NCBI GenBank assembly: GCA_000470535.1
Contig: CBRG010000109.1
Span: forward strand, 1-64,000
Origin: Streptomyces sp. AW19M42
GTDB taxonomy: Bacteria > Actinomycetota > Actinomycetes > Streptomycetales > Streptomycetaceae
DNA length: 64,000 nucleotides
Direction of reading: 5' to 3'
Part shown: positions 8,590-17,034 of the stretch, in pieces
Layout of the letters: every line of letters begins with the position of its first letter
Numbering within the stretch: the first letter of the stretch is position 1
Made by a program: the position numbers and the translations under genes
Notes under the pieces: model-generated
What the model saw: the letters and a program-made list of their open reading frames with translations, nothing else
Database searches by the model: none
What the model was told of the DNA's origin: nothing

Positions 8590-10560
8590 TCAGGTGCGCG
8601 GGCGCATACGGTAGTTGTACCTGTCCGGCAGGGGCTCGTCCGTCAGCTCGGCCCACACCTCGTCGAGGATCTCCGCACCCTCGCGCAGGTCGGCGACCTC
8701 GAAGCCCTCGTCGAACAGTGCGCGGGCGGCCGCGCGGTCGCCCTCCGCGATCAGCAGCCGGGCCTCCAGCAGACGGAAGCGGCCACGGCTGCGGATCGCC
8801 GGGAGCAGTCCGTCCCAGACGGTGCGGGCCGGCCCCGGCCGGCCCGCCGTCAGCAGCGCCTCGATCGCCTCCCGGCCGAGAGCGGCGGTGGCAGCCTCCC
8901 AGGTGCCGCCGTCGTCCCGGCGTCCCGCGCACAGGTCGTCGAACGCCTCCGTGTAGTGGTCGGCCGCCCGCTCCCACTGGCGGCTCTCCTGGGCGGCGAC
9001 GGCGAGGCAGCGCAGCAGCGGCCAGCGGGACGGGGCCAGGGCCAGACCGCGTTCCCAGCTGCGGACCGCCTGGGCGCGGTCGTCGGCGTGCCACTGGGCG
9101 ATGCCCAGGTGGTATTCGGTGAGCGGTTCCGCGGAGGCCGTCTCCAGCATGTCGCGCCAGTGCGGGGAGACCAGCGAGGGACCGGGCGGCGTCGCCCCGT
9201 GCGGCTCGGGGAAGGTCCCCTGCTCCAGCAACTCCACCCAGGGAGCCTGCTGTTCACCCAGCGTGGATTCGGCGAAGGGGGTGCCCGGCAGCTTGTACCC
9301 GGCGCGCCGGACTTCGAGCGCGCCCCAGCCGGACCCGGTGGCGAGGACCTCGCCGGGTTCGGTGTCGGCGCAGCGGCGCCAGGCCTCGTACGCGGCGTCC
9401 ACATCGGCACGCGGCAGGGCGGCGGCGAGCCGCTGCTCGGCCTCCGCGCGGGCGGCCGGCCAGTCGTCGCCGTGCACGGCGGCGGGGTCCGCCGACAGGG
9501 GACCGTAGGACTCCAGCCAGCTGAACTCGCTGCCGGGCTCCAGCGGCACGTGTTCCAGCTGGGTGCGGGCCAGTCCGGCCTGGATCTCCGCGTAGCCGAC
9601 GGTGCCGGGGTCGGTGAGCCACTCCTGCCAGCGGCGTCCGCCGGGTCCGCTGCCCCAGAGGAACAGCTTGCGGCCCCGCAGCAGGTCGGTGGAGGTCTGG
9701 ACGAGCCCGTGGCCGTCCTCGTCGAGGGAGGCGATCCAGCGGCGGGCGCCGTCGGGCACCTCGTAGAAGTAGTCGGCGGGGAAGTCACTGCGCAGCGGGT
9801 ACGTCCGGTCGACCGAGCCGCTCTCGGGGACCGGGACCAGGTTCAGCGTACGTTCGTAGCCGAAGTGCCAGGCCTGGTCGGCCGGGGCCACCACCCGGGT
9901 GCGCTCGCCCTCCGGTACGGCGATGTTGGACCACCAGTAGACCGGTGCGGAGTGCTCGTGCGGATTGCGTATCCGTACGCCGACGTGCAGGAAGTCGGAG
10001 CCGTCGGGCAGCCACAGGTCCACCTGGAACGGCAGGTCGCGCAGCCTTTCCCACTCCCAGAGCCGGACCATCTCGCCGCCGTCGGGCGCGGTGACCCGGG
10101 CGGCGTGCACGGGGGCGCAGGACAGGGTGGTGTGGCCGGTCGCGCCGATGTTCCACTCGATGCCGCCGGAGAACCAGGCGCCGTTGAGAGCGAAGTCGGC
10201 GGGCTGGAGGACGGGGTTGGTGTAGACGAGATCCCGGCCGGTGGGCTTGTGGAAGAGGGAGTGGATACGGCCGCCGAATCCGGGCAGCACGGTGGCCCGG
10301 ACCCGGTCGTTCTCGATCACGATCACATCGAGGTCCGTGGGCGTGCGCTCGCGCCCGTACCCGTCGAGGACGGCCACGGGCAGGACGGTGGCCAGCGGCT
10401 CGTGGCCGATCTGGCGGGCCATGTCACGGGGCAGACCGGCCCGGTCACGCTCGTCGACGACATGCATCTCGTCGAGGGGGCGCAACGCGGGCAGCGGATT
10501 CTCCGGTCCCACCGGCGCTGCGGGCAGGGTCAGTACGGCACGTCGTACGGTGGTGGCCAA
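8590..10560 (-). CDS. Large DUF5107 protein with C-terminal TPR repeats
   Basis: About 656 aa. The proposed start is TTG at 10560, 5 nt after a GAGG Shine-Dalgarno; an ATG at 10617 (675 aa) is possible but lacks a good ribosome site. The N-terminal half is an all-beta, aldose-epimerase-like domain (DUF5107) with LPGFGGRIHSLFHKPTGRD, GIEWNIGATGH and a VYWWSNIAVPEG core. The C-terminal half (from about 430) is helical and fits several tetratricopeptide repeats, including LGIAQWHADDRAQAV. The beta-supersandwich fold suggests binding or modifying a carbohydrate. The function is unproven. It is monocistronic and divergent from the DUF6204 gene. Confidence 0.8.
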   Translation of the reverse strand: MATTVRRAVLTLPAAPVGPENPLPALRPLDEMHVVDERDRAGLPRDMARQIGHEPLATVLPVAVLDGYGRERTPTDLDVIVIENDRVRATVLPGFGGRIHSLFHKPTGRDLVYTNPVLQPADFALNGAWFSGGIEWNIGATGHTTLSCAPVHAARVTAPDGGEMVRLWEWERLRDLPFQVDLWLPDGSDFLHVGVRIRNPHEHSAPVYWWSNIAVPEGERTRVVAPADQAWHFGYERTLNLVPVPESGSVDRTYPLRSDFPADYFYEVPDGARRWIASLDEDGHGLVQTSTDLLRGRKLFLWGSGPGGRRWQEWLTDPGTVGYAEIQAGLARTQLEHVPLEPGSEFSWLESYGPLSADPAAVHGDDWPAARAEAEQRLAAALPRADVDAAYEAWRRCADTEPGEVLATGSGWGALEVRRAGYKLPGTPFAESTLGEQQAPWVELLEQGTFPEPHGATPPGPSLVSPHWRDMLETASAEPLTEYHLGIAQWHADDRAQAVRSWERGLALAPSRWPLLRCLAVAAQESRQWERAADHYTEAFDDLCAGRRDDGGTWEAATAALGREAIEALLTAGRPGPARTVWDGLLPAIRSRGRFRLLEARLLIAEGDRAAARALFDEGFEVADLREGAEILDEVWAELTDEPLPDRYNYRMRPRT

Positions 10561-10759
10561 GGCAACCTCGCTCCCTCGCACGGGCCGCCGCAGGTCCGGG
10601 CGCCCCCCGATGACCATCGAACACGCTGCGGGCCGCCCGGACCAGGGGACCAGCCGTCACTCTTCGGCAAAAGGCGCGACCACCAGGTCTCCACGCACGT
10701 CGAGCACCGGGGGCAATATTCCGGGTGGGCGCCGTCCTCCTGGCCATAGGCTTGCCGCT

Positions 10760-10769
10760 CAAGCGCTTG
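10760..10769. promoter_or_regulatory. LacI-type operator-like palindrome
   Basis: CAAGCGCTTG is a perfect 10-bp palindrome with the central CG of many LacI-family operators. It lies 28 bp before the ATG at 10798 and in the shared intergenic region with the DUF5107 gene. A LacI repressor acting on the carbohydrate-fold gene would make sense, but no such regulator is encoded in this window. Confidence 0.4.
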
Positions 10770-10797
10770 CGGGACGTTACGGAGACGGTGGATCACG

Positions 10798-11151
10798 ATG
10801 AGCACGCAGCACACCTACCGAGTGATCGTGCGCGGCACCTGGGACGGGCTGACGGACGCGGCGCGGGAGCGGATGCTGGCCGAGGTGGAGCAGCACGGCC
10901 TGGCGTCCATGGCGTTCAGCGAGGAGGGTTCGCTCACCTACGACCAGGTACTGAAGCACTTCAGCTTCCGCTACGTGGTGGTGTCGGACGCAGAGGACGG
11001 CGCGGAGATGGCGTGCGCGATCGCCGAGGACCGCGCCGAGACGGAGCTGCGCGAGCGCGGGTACGGGCACGGCGAACTACGCTCCACGGCAACGGACATG
11101 GACACCATGAAGATCAATTACAAGGGACGGCGGGGGCCGGGGGCGGGGTGA
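10798..11151 (+). CDS. DUF6204 family protein
   Basis: 117 aa, ATG preceded by GGAG. A compact alpha/beta protein with the family pattern: YRVIVRGTWDGLTDAARERMLAEV, then a FSFRYVVV strand and a C-terminal MDTMKINYKGRRG tail. Conserved in actinomycetes without assigned function. It is single-copy here, with the decayed transporter gene running toward its 3' end. Confidence 0.75.
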   Translation: MSTQHTYRVIVRGTWDGLTDAARERMLAEVEQHGLASMAFSEEGSLTYDQVLKHFSFRYVVVSDAEDGAEMACAIAEDRAETELRERGYGHGELRSTATDMDTMKINYKGRRGPGAG

Positions 11152-11165
11152 CGGCGGGCCGGGAT

Positions 11166-11615
11166 GGGGGCTCCGTACTGGGTGCCCTTCCAGCGGTAGA
11201 GGGAGACCAGGTCGGCCGGAAAGTCGGCGGGGCGCAGCACGGCTTCGGACCCCTGGGTCTCCAGCGGGAGGAGCTGCCCGGCATCGGCGTAGAGGCCGAA
11301 GTTGGGCCCGTTCATCCAGAAGACATCCGGTGCGGCGCCGCCGGTGCATGCCGTGCGCAGTTTGGTCCAGTACGTCCCGTTGGGGGTGAGCTACACATCG
11401 ACGGTGACGCCCGGCCGCGTGCGTTCGAACTCCCGGGCCGCCCGGTTCATGGCCGGCACCTGGTAGACGTCCCAGACGCCGTAGGTGAGGTGGCCACGCC
11501 GGGAGCCGCCACCGGAGGAGGGCGACGGCGGCGAGGAGGAACTGCGGCCGGACGCGAGCGGGGCCGCCGCGAGCGTCGTGGCGGCAGCCGCCGTCAGGAG
11601 GGAACGTCTGCGCAC
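11166..11615 (-). pseudogene. Decayed sugar ABC-transporter substrate-binding lipoprotein gene
   Basis: Reading from GTG 11615 (AGGAAGG upstream), the frame gives a signal peptide (VRRRSLLTAAAATTLA), a Ser/Pro-rich linker and the start of a family-1 extracellular solute-binding domain (MNRAAREFERTRPGVTVDV). Three lesions are visible. The lipobox reads LASGR where LASGC is expected, a TGC-to-CGC change. An in-frame TAG occurs at 11393-11391, between VTVDV and LTPNGTYWTKL. Homology stops near 11166 after WKGTQYGAPI, leaving about 150 residues of a protein normally over 400. No permease genes remain nearby. It was probably a carbohydrate uptake system. Confidence 0.8.
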
Positions 11616-11967
11616 GCGGAGCCTTCCTGGGGGTGGGGGCCGCAGCCTCGCCGTGCGGGTGAAGCCGTGGAGCCGACAGAGTTCGTTCCGCGGAGGGACA
11701 CTGTCCCCACAATCGGAATACCCAGACGCTATTTGCACAAAGTTGACGCGCCTAGGGCACTTTGAAATATTTTTGCGCACCCCGAGCTCGCCTGTGAGCA
11801 CCATTCACCCCGTCGGCACCCTGATCGCGCCCTCACCCCTGCCCGAATTCGGGCCCGGCGCAACAGGGTTGACGCCCCGGCCGGCGCGTCACGGGACCGC
11901 CACCGGAGCAGGGCGGACGGCGGCTCTCCCGCGCGAGGGACCGATACGGTTCCGGGGCAGCGGCGGC
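11616..11967. promoter_or_regulatory. Intergenic region with former transporter promoter and an inverted repeat
   Basis: No gene seen. An A/T-rich island at about 11725-11785 probably held the promoter of the decayed lipoprotein gene. It contains CAAAGT (11738-11743) and ACTTTG (11759-11764), a 6-bp inverted repeat with a 15-nt spacer that could be a relict operator. The rest up to the LuxR stop looks featureless. Confidence 0.4.
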
Positions 11968-13263
11968 TCAGGTGGAACTGAGGGGGTGGGTGGCCGTGAC
12001 GGAGCGCGGGGGCCAGGCCCGGGGCGCCAGAATGCCCAGTACGTAAGCGCGGGCGACGAGGGCCGGCCTGGTCGCGGCCCCGAGGATCTCCCGGAGCCGG
12101 CTGAGGTGGTAGTCGACCGTCTGCCGGGACAGCCTCAGCGACGTGGCGATCTCGCCGTTGCTGCTGCCCTCGGCGAGGAGGGACAGAATGCGGACCTGCG
12201 CGGCGGTGAGCGGCGGATAGGCCGCGTGGGCAAGGCTCTGGTGGGTGACGAGGGCCCACACGTGCCGGGCCCGCGCCGCGGAGCGCCCGACCGTCGTCAG
12301 GTGGAGCTGTACGCGGCGCTGCCGCCCCTGGAGGTCGACGAACACGGCGGACGTCTCCACTCGTCTCACCCTGCGGGCTATCAGCCCGTTCCATCTGCGG
12401 TGCAGCTGGCCGAGGTCGGGCGCGGGCGCGAGCAGGGTGTGCGCACGGCGGCCGACGAGATCGGCCAGGCTCGTCCGGAACAGCTCAGCGGCTGCCGCAC
12501 TCGCCTGCACGACCCGCCCGTTGGCCGACAGCAGCGCGCACGGCAGCCCGCTGTGGTCGCGCAGCGCCTGCAGGTTCTCCTCGGCCTCCCGGCGCTGGAC
12601 CATCGCGCGGGTGTGTTCCGTGATGTCCACGTAGATCCCGGCGACGCAGGTCTGCGCGTTCTCCTCCACGGGGAAGCGGTGGCCCGCCGCCTGCCCGGTG
12701 GTGCCGTCCGCGCGCTGATAGCCGAGCGTGTGGCGGACCGGCCTGCCGCGCGCGAGGATCTCATGGTCGAGCGCGCGGAACTGCACGGCGTCGGCCGGGG
12801 AGTCGAAGTCCTCGATGTGTTTGCCGACGACCTCCTGCGGGGTCGTGCCGTAGAGGTGCGCGTAGGCGTGGTTAGCCCACAGATAGCGTCCCTCCCGGTC
12901 CCGGATGAAGGCGGCGGCGGGCGCGAGGTCGGCGAAGTCCGCGAACGCGGCGTAACGGCGCGGCACTTCGGGCCGCGTGTCGGCCTCCACCGCGAGCCCG
13001 CGCCTGCGGCCCTGGCCACGTGCCCCGTCCAGTGACCAGGTCACGTCGAAGGTGCGGCCGTCGAACCGGGTCCGCCGGTGACCGTCCGCGGTCGAGGAGC
13101 CCGGATCCGAGAGTTCCTGCCGCAACCGGTCGAGGAACCGCTGCGCCGTACCCAGGTCGGCGAAGGCGCCGCCACCTCGTTCCAGAACGCGCCACTGCCC
13201 GTCAACCTCCCACCAGGACACGGGTAGATGTTCAAGCAGTGCCTTGAGCGCGTGATCGTCCAC
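11968..13263 (-). CDS. PAS-domain LuxR-type transcriptional regulator
   Basis: 431 aa. A first, weaker sensory segment occupies about 1-85. A clear PAS domain lies at about 90-210 (AAAFIRDREGRYLWANHAY, then VVGKHIEDFD and a PAC-like GIYVDITE). A second PAS-like segment follows at about 230-350. The C-terminus (about 350-410) is a LuxR/GerE helix-turn-helix with LTAAQVRILSLLAEGSSNGEIA and LSRQTVDYHLSRLREILGA. No receiver or ATPase domain is present, so it is a one-component sensor. It is divergent from the ATP-grasp/dikinase/exporter operon and is its likely regulator (inference from position). Confidence 0.88.
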   Translation of the reverse strand: MDDHALKALLEHLPVSWWEVDGQWRVLERGGGAFADLGTAQRFLDRLRQELSDPGSSTADGHRRTRFDGRTFDVTWSLDGARGQGRRRGLAVEADTRPEVPRRYAAFADFADLAPAAAFIRDREGRYLWANHAYAHLYGTTPQEVVGKHIEDFDSPADAVQFRALDHEILARGRPVRHTLGYQRADGTTGQAAGHRFPVEENAQTCVAGIYVDITEHTRAMVQRREAEENLQALRDHSGLPCALLSANGRVVQASAAAAELFRTSLADLVGRRAHTLLAPAPDLGQLHRRWNGLIARRVRRVETSAVFVDLQGRQRRVQLHLTTVGRSAARARHVWALVTHQSLAHAAYPPLTAAQVRILSLLAEGSSNGEIATSLRLSRQTVDYHLSRLREILGAATRPALVARAYVLGILAPRAWPPRSVTATHPLSST

Positions 13264-13654
13264 AGTGATGTTCCATCCTCGGTCGACTGACTGACACGGG
13301 TTGCCATCGCAAGGTGTATCCCGTCCCGATACGGCGCATGCTCGGTTCTCGGCCGACCTGAGGAGTGCGGGCGCCTCACCCGTGACGCGCCGGCGGGCCT
13401 CCCCGGAACTCTCACGATCTTTCTACGCGGCCTGCAACTCTGGCATTTGCCTGACCGGTACACGCCTTCACCGTCATTCCGGCCCCCTCTCGCCTGATTC
13501 CCTTGTGTGTGCGGGCAGACACGTCATGTCACGGGCGAGGTCTCCTTCCGATGATTCCCGGACGCACGCCTCCGGGGCCGGGCCCCGCAGCGGGTACGGG
13601 GCGAACCGCCCGGCCGCGACCTCTGACCACACGAACGAACGGAGACGAACTTCA
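13264..13654. promoter_or_regulatory. Divergent promoter region of the LuxR gene and the ATP-grasp operon
   Basis: A 391-bp gap with no coding potential that I can support; a frame running in from 13301 is only an extension of the ATP-grasp frame. It is locally A/T-richer around 13420-13510, where the operon promoter probably lies. I could not identify a convincing -35/-10 pair or a clean LuxR-type palindrome. Confidence 0.4.
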
Positions 13655-15028
13655 GTGAGCAAGGTGCTGTTGGTGCATGCCAAGGGTGGTCCGCCGCTCG
13701 GTCACGTCCTTTCCCGGGCGGCCGCGAGGTCGCAGGTGCACCTGCTGGCGCTCAGCGCCCTGCCGCCCTCGGTCGCCGGCTCCGCCGCGCGGCTGTGCGC
13801 CTCGGTCGAGACACCGGCCGACGCGGAGCGGGCGGACCTGGTCTCCCTGATCGTCTCTCGGGCGCGGGCCGTCAGGGCGGAGGCGGTGCTCACCTTCTCC
13901 GAGTACGCGGTGGTGGCAGTCGCCGAGGCCTGCGAGGAACTCGGACTCGCCGGGGCCGGCAGCGCCTCGGCCCTGGCCCGCGACAAGCGGCTGATGCGCC
14001 GCACCTGGCAGGAACACGGTCTGCCACAACCGGAGTTCCGCCCCGTCGCCACGGAGGCGGACCTCCACGCGGCCACCGAAGCCCTGACCTTCCCACTGCT
14101 GCTCAAGGCGGCCTGGAGCGCGGGCTCCACCGCGCACCAGATCATCCGCTCCCCCCACGAGGCCTCCGCCGCCTGGTCCCGCTCGCGGGAAGTAATGGCC
14201 GAATCAGCCCAGTTGGGATACGCGGAACTCCACGTGGCCGAGGCCCAGGCGGACTTCGTCGTCGAGGAGATCGTCACCGGACTGGCCACCGACTGGTTCG
14301 ACGATCCCGGCTGGGGCGACTACGTCAGCGTCGAGGGCGTCGTGGCCGACGGCGTCTTCCACCCGGTCTGCCTCAGCGGCCGGATGCCCACGGTCGAACC
14401 GTTCACCGAACGCGCGGGCATCACCCCCGCCCTGCTGCCGCCAGAGGCCCAGGAGCGTGTCGTGGCCCTCGCCCGGGAGGCCGTGGACGCCCTCGGGCTC
14501 AGCAACTGCGGTACGCACACCGAGATCAAGCTCGGGGCGGACGGCCGCATGTGGCTGATCGAGACGGCGGCCCGGCTGGGCGGCGCGATGACCGTCCCGC
14601 AGATCGAGGAGGTCTTCCACCTCGACCTCGTCGGCATGCTGGTCGACCACCTCCTCGGCCGCCCGGTCGACTGGCCTCAGCAGGCGCGTACCCCCGCGCA
14701 GGCCAGCGGCGCGGCCGGCTCCCTCGTCGTCCTCGCGGTCGACGGCAGCGGCGCAGCCTGGCAGGACCTGCGGGTCTGGGACTTCCCGGTGGTCTCCGCG
14801 GGCGTCCCGCTCAGCCGCGGCAGCGAGTTGTCCGTGGTCACGGAGAGCTCGCTCGCCGACGGCAGCGTCGTACCGGTCTACGACCCGGCCGCCGGGGCCA
14901 ACACCATGGCGGCACTGTGCCTGCTCTCCGCCGCCGACCCGCGCACCGTACTCCGCGACTTCGAGACCCTGGTCGACGCCCTGCCCCGGGTACTGCCCGC
15001 CGCGCTGCCCGAGGGAGCCGCCATATGA
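13655..15028 (+). CDS. ATP-grasp ligase (carboxylate-amine / L-amino-acid-ligase type)
   Basis: 457 aa; the GTG at 13655 has GGAGA 10 nt upstream and gives the typical first strand KVLLVHAKGGPP. An ATP-grasp fold follows: central domain with TFPLLLKAAWSAGST (K151), hinge VVEEIVTG (about 202-209), and the catalytic stretch HTEIKLGADGRMW (E290) and IETAARLGG (E303, R307). In most relatives the latter reads E-x-N-x-R; here the metal-binding Asn is Ala305. The C-terminal 115 residues form the extra lobe seen in BacD-type dipeptide ligases. It probably joins a carboxylate to an amine through an acyl phosphate. Its stop overlaps the next ATG (ATGA). Substrates unknown. Confidence 0.8.
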   Translation: MSKVLLVHAKGGPPLGHVLSRAAARSQVHLLALSALPPSVAGSAARLCASVETPADAERADLVSLIVSRARAVRAEAVLTFSEYAVVAVAEACEELGLAGAGSASALARDKRLMRRTWQEHGLPQPEFRPVATEADLHAATEALTFPLLLKAAWSAGSTAHQIIRSPHEASAAWSRSREVMAESAQLGYAELHVAEAQADFVVEEIVTGLATDWFDDPGWGDYVSVEGVVADGVFHPVCLSGRMPTVEPFTERAGITPALLPPEAQERVVALAREAVDALGLSNCGTHTEIKLGADGRMWLIETAARLGGAMTVPQIEEVFHLDLVGMLVDHLLGRPVDWPQQARTPAQASGAAGSLVVLAVDGSGAAWQDLRVWDFPVVSAGVPLSRGSELSVVTESSLADGSVVPVYDPAAGANTMAALCLLSAADPRTVLRDFETLVDALPRVLPAALPEGAAI

Positions 15029-17034
15029 CCGCCACGCTCTCCACCGACGCACCGGAACCGGCGACGGACCGTACGGTCGTCGGCGGGAACCTCTCGCTGC
15101 CGCTGTTCCGGACCCTTTCGGGGGTGCTGGCAGGTCACCCGTACCTCAAGGTCGTCGTCGACCGCACCGAGGACACCTGGCATCTGCTCGACACCGCCGC
15201 GCACCCCTTCCACGTCGACTACATCGCCACCCGGGTCCTGGGCATGGAACTGTCCGAGCTGGACGCCGGCCTGGACGCGTTCAACGCCTCCGTGTACACC
15301 GACCCCGGGCGCCGCTTCCTCCTCGGGGTGCTGTCCCTGCACACGGAGCAGGAGGCGGAGGGCCGCGAACGGGTCTTCCTCGTCCTGGAGACGACCGAGG
15401 CCGACACCATGCACGGCGCACTGCTGGAGTCCTTCTACGAGTTCGTCCGGGAGCGCGTCGACGGCAGGCTGCCGCTGCTGCTCAAGCCCGCGAACCACGG
15501 CCAGGAAGAAGAGCTGACGGCGATCAGCGAGCCGCGGGTACCGCGCATCCTCGGCCACGAGCTCTTCGGCACGCGGAACCGGACACCTCTGAATCCCGGC
15601 GACGCCACCGGGCGGCTGCGCTTCTTCCGGACCCGTGAGGAGTACGCCGCCGCCGAGGCCGGGCTCGGCTGGGCCGACATCGTCGCCATGCCCTGCCTGC
15701 CGGACGACGTACCGCGCGTGGCCGGATTCCTCAACACGGCACAGATCACGCCTCTTTCGCACACCAACGTCCTCGCCTCCGGCTGGGGCATCCCCAACGC
15801 CATCGTCCGCGACCTGGAACAGCTCGTCGAGAAGGACGGCCTGGACGGTGCGTGGGTCCGCTACCGGGTGCGCGAGGACGAGATCAGTCTGGAGCGGCTG
15901 GACCGGGAGCCCGCCCTGCAGGCCCCGGCCTGGCACCGGCAGCGCATCCGTCTGGAGCCGCCCCTGCTGGAGGACGCGCCCGTGCTGTCCCTGCACCGGC
16001 TGCGCAGCGACGACCGTGACCGGTACGGCACGAAGGCGGCCAATCTCGGCGAGCTGCACCACGTCCTGGACAGCCGCACGGCCGATCTCACCGCCTTCTA
16101 CGGACGTCCCCGCCCGCCGCGTGACGACCTCTACGGGCACCTCTCCGTCCGGCTCGGTCTGCACGCGCCCTCCACAGCCGAACTGCGCTCGGCAGCAGCC
16201 GCGTTCGTCGCGGCGACGGTCGGTGCGCCGGACGGCGTCGCGCTGCCCTTCGCGCTCCAGCACGCCTTCCTCACCTCCTCTCCGGCGCTCCAGCAGGGCA
16301 TCGGCAAGCTGAAGATGGCGCTGGAACTCGACGCCACCGACATGCTGGACGCGCTCTGTCTCCAGCTCCAGCACCTGATCCGCCACACGCCCATGCCCGA
16401 GACCGTCACCCGGCAGATCAGGCAGGCGTTCCCCGCGCCACTGGCCGCGGGCAGCCGCCTGGTGGTGCGCTCCTCCTCCAACGCCGAGGACCTCCCCGGC
16501 TTCTCCGCGGCCGGTGTCTACGACTCCGTCACCACCGTGCGCGGCACCGCCGAACTCCTCGATGCCGTAAGGCAGGTGTGGGCCTCGCTGCTGTCACCGC
16601 GCAGCGTCCGGCTGCGTCACCAGGTCGGCATCTCCCTGGACGACACGTACATGGGAGTGATCATCCAGGAGTACGTCCCCGCCTCCCTCGGCGGCGTCCT
16701 GGTGACCTGCAACCCGACCCGGCGCGAGGACTTCCGCAACGTCTACCTCAACTGCTCCCCCGGCTCCCCCGAGCAGGTCGTCGAGGGCTCCGTGCTGCCG
16801 CAGCAGTACCTGTACAACACGGTGGAGGGCGGGGGCCGCACCGTGGCCCTCGGCTCCTGGGGGGAGGGGCTGCCCGCCGCCACCCGCGCCCGGCTCGCCG
16901 ACCTGTCGCTGACGGGACGGCTCCTGCAGTCCCACTTCAGCGCGGACGACGTGGACCGGCCGCTGGACATCGAGTGGCTGATGAGCGACCGGGGCGAGCT
17001 CCGCCTGGTCCAGATCCGCCCCTACGCGCTGTGA
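15025..17034 (+). CDS. PEP-synthase/PPDK-like dikinase with swivel-before-ATP domain order
   Basis: 669 aa. Residues 1-170 form a domain I do not recognise. A phosphohistidine swivel segment follows, with TPLSHTNVLASGWGIPNA; H246 is the likely phosphorylated residue. The C-terminal half (about 325-669) is a PPDK_N/PEP-synthase ATP-binding domain. It has YGTKAANLGEL (334-344), RSSSNAEDLPGFSAAGVYDSV (482-502), VIIQEYVPASLGGVLVT and a final IEWLMSDRGELRLVQIRPYAL. The order swivel-then-ATP domain is that of glucan water dikinases, opposite to PEP synthase and rifampin phosphotransferase. No PEP-binding barrel is present, so it may phosphorylate an acceptor with the beta-phosphate of ATP. Overlaps both neighbours by 4 bp. 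Confidence 0.78.
   Translation: MTATLSTDAPEPATDRTVVGGNLSLPLFRTLSGVLAGHPYLKVVVDRTEDTWHLLDTAAHPFHVDYIATRVLGMELSELDAGLDAFNASVYTDPGRRFLLGVLSLHTEQEAEGRERVFLVLETTEADTMHGALLESFYEFVRERVDGRLPLLLKPANHGQEEELTAISEPRVPRILGHELFGTRNRTPLNPGDATGRLRFFRTREEYAAAEAGLGWADIVAMPCLPDDVPRVAGFLNTAQITPLSHTNVLASGWGIPNAIVRDLEQLVEKDGLDGAWVRYRVREDEISLERLDREPALQAPAWHRQRIRLEPPLLEDAPVLSLHRLRSDDRDRYGTKAANLGELHHVLDSRTADLTAFYGRPRPPRDDLYGHLSVRLGLHAPSTAELRSAAAAFVAATVGAPDGVALPFALQHAFLTSSPALQQGIGKLKMALELDATDMLDALCLQLQHLIRHTPMPETVTRQIRQAFPAPLAAGSRLVVRSSSNAEDLPGFSAAGVYDSVTTVRGTAELLDAVRQVWASLLSPRSVRLRHQVGISLDDTYMGVIIQEYVPASLGGVLVTCNPTRREDFRNVYLNCSPGSPEQVVEGSVLPQQYLYNTVEGGGRTVALGSWGEGLPAATRARLADLSLTGRLLQSHFSADDVDRPLDIEWLMSDRGELRLVQIRPYAL

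Noticed and set aside
8956-10749. Plus-strand open frame of 597 codons
   Set aside because: Mirror frame of the DUF5107-TPR gene, with no motifs and no ribosome site.
11391-11804. Separate small lipoprotein gene ending at the TAG
   Set aside because: The sequence on both sides of the TAG continues one solute-binding domain, so it is one interrupted gene, not a small complete one.
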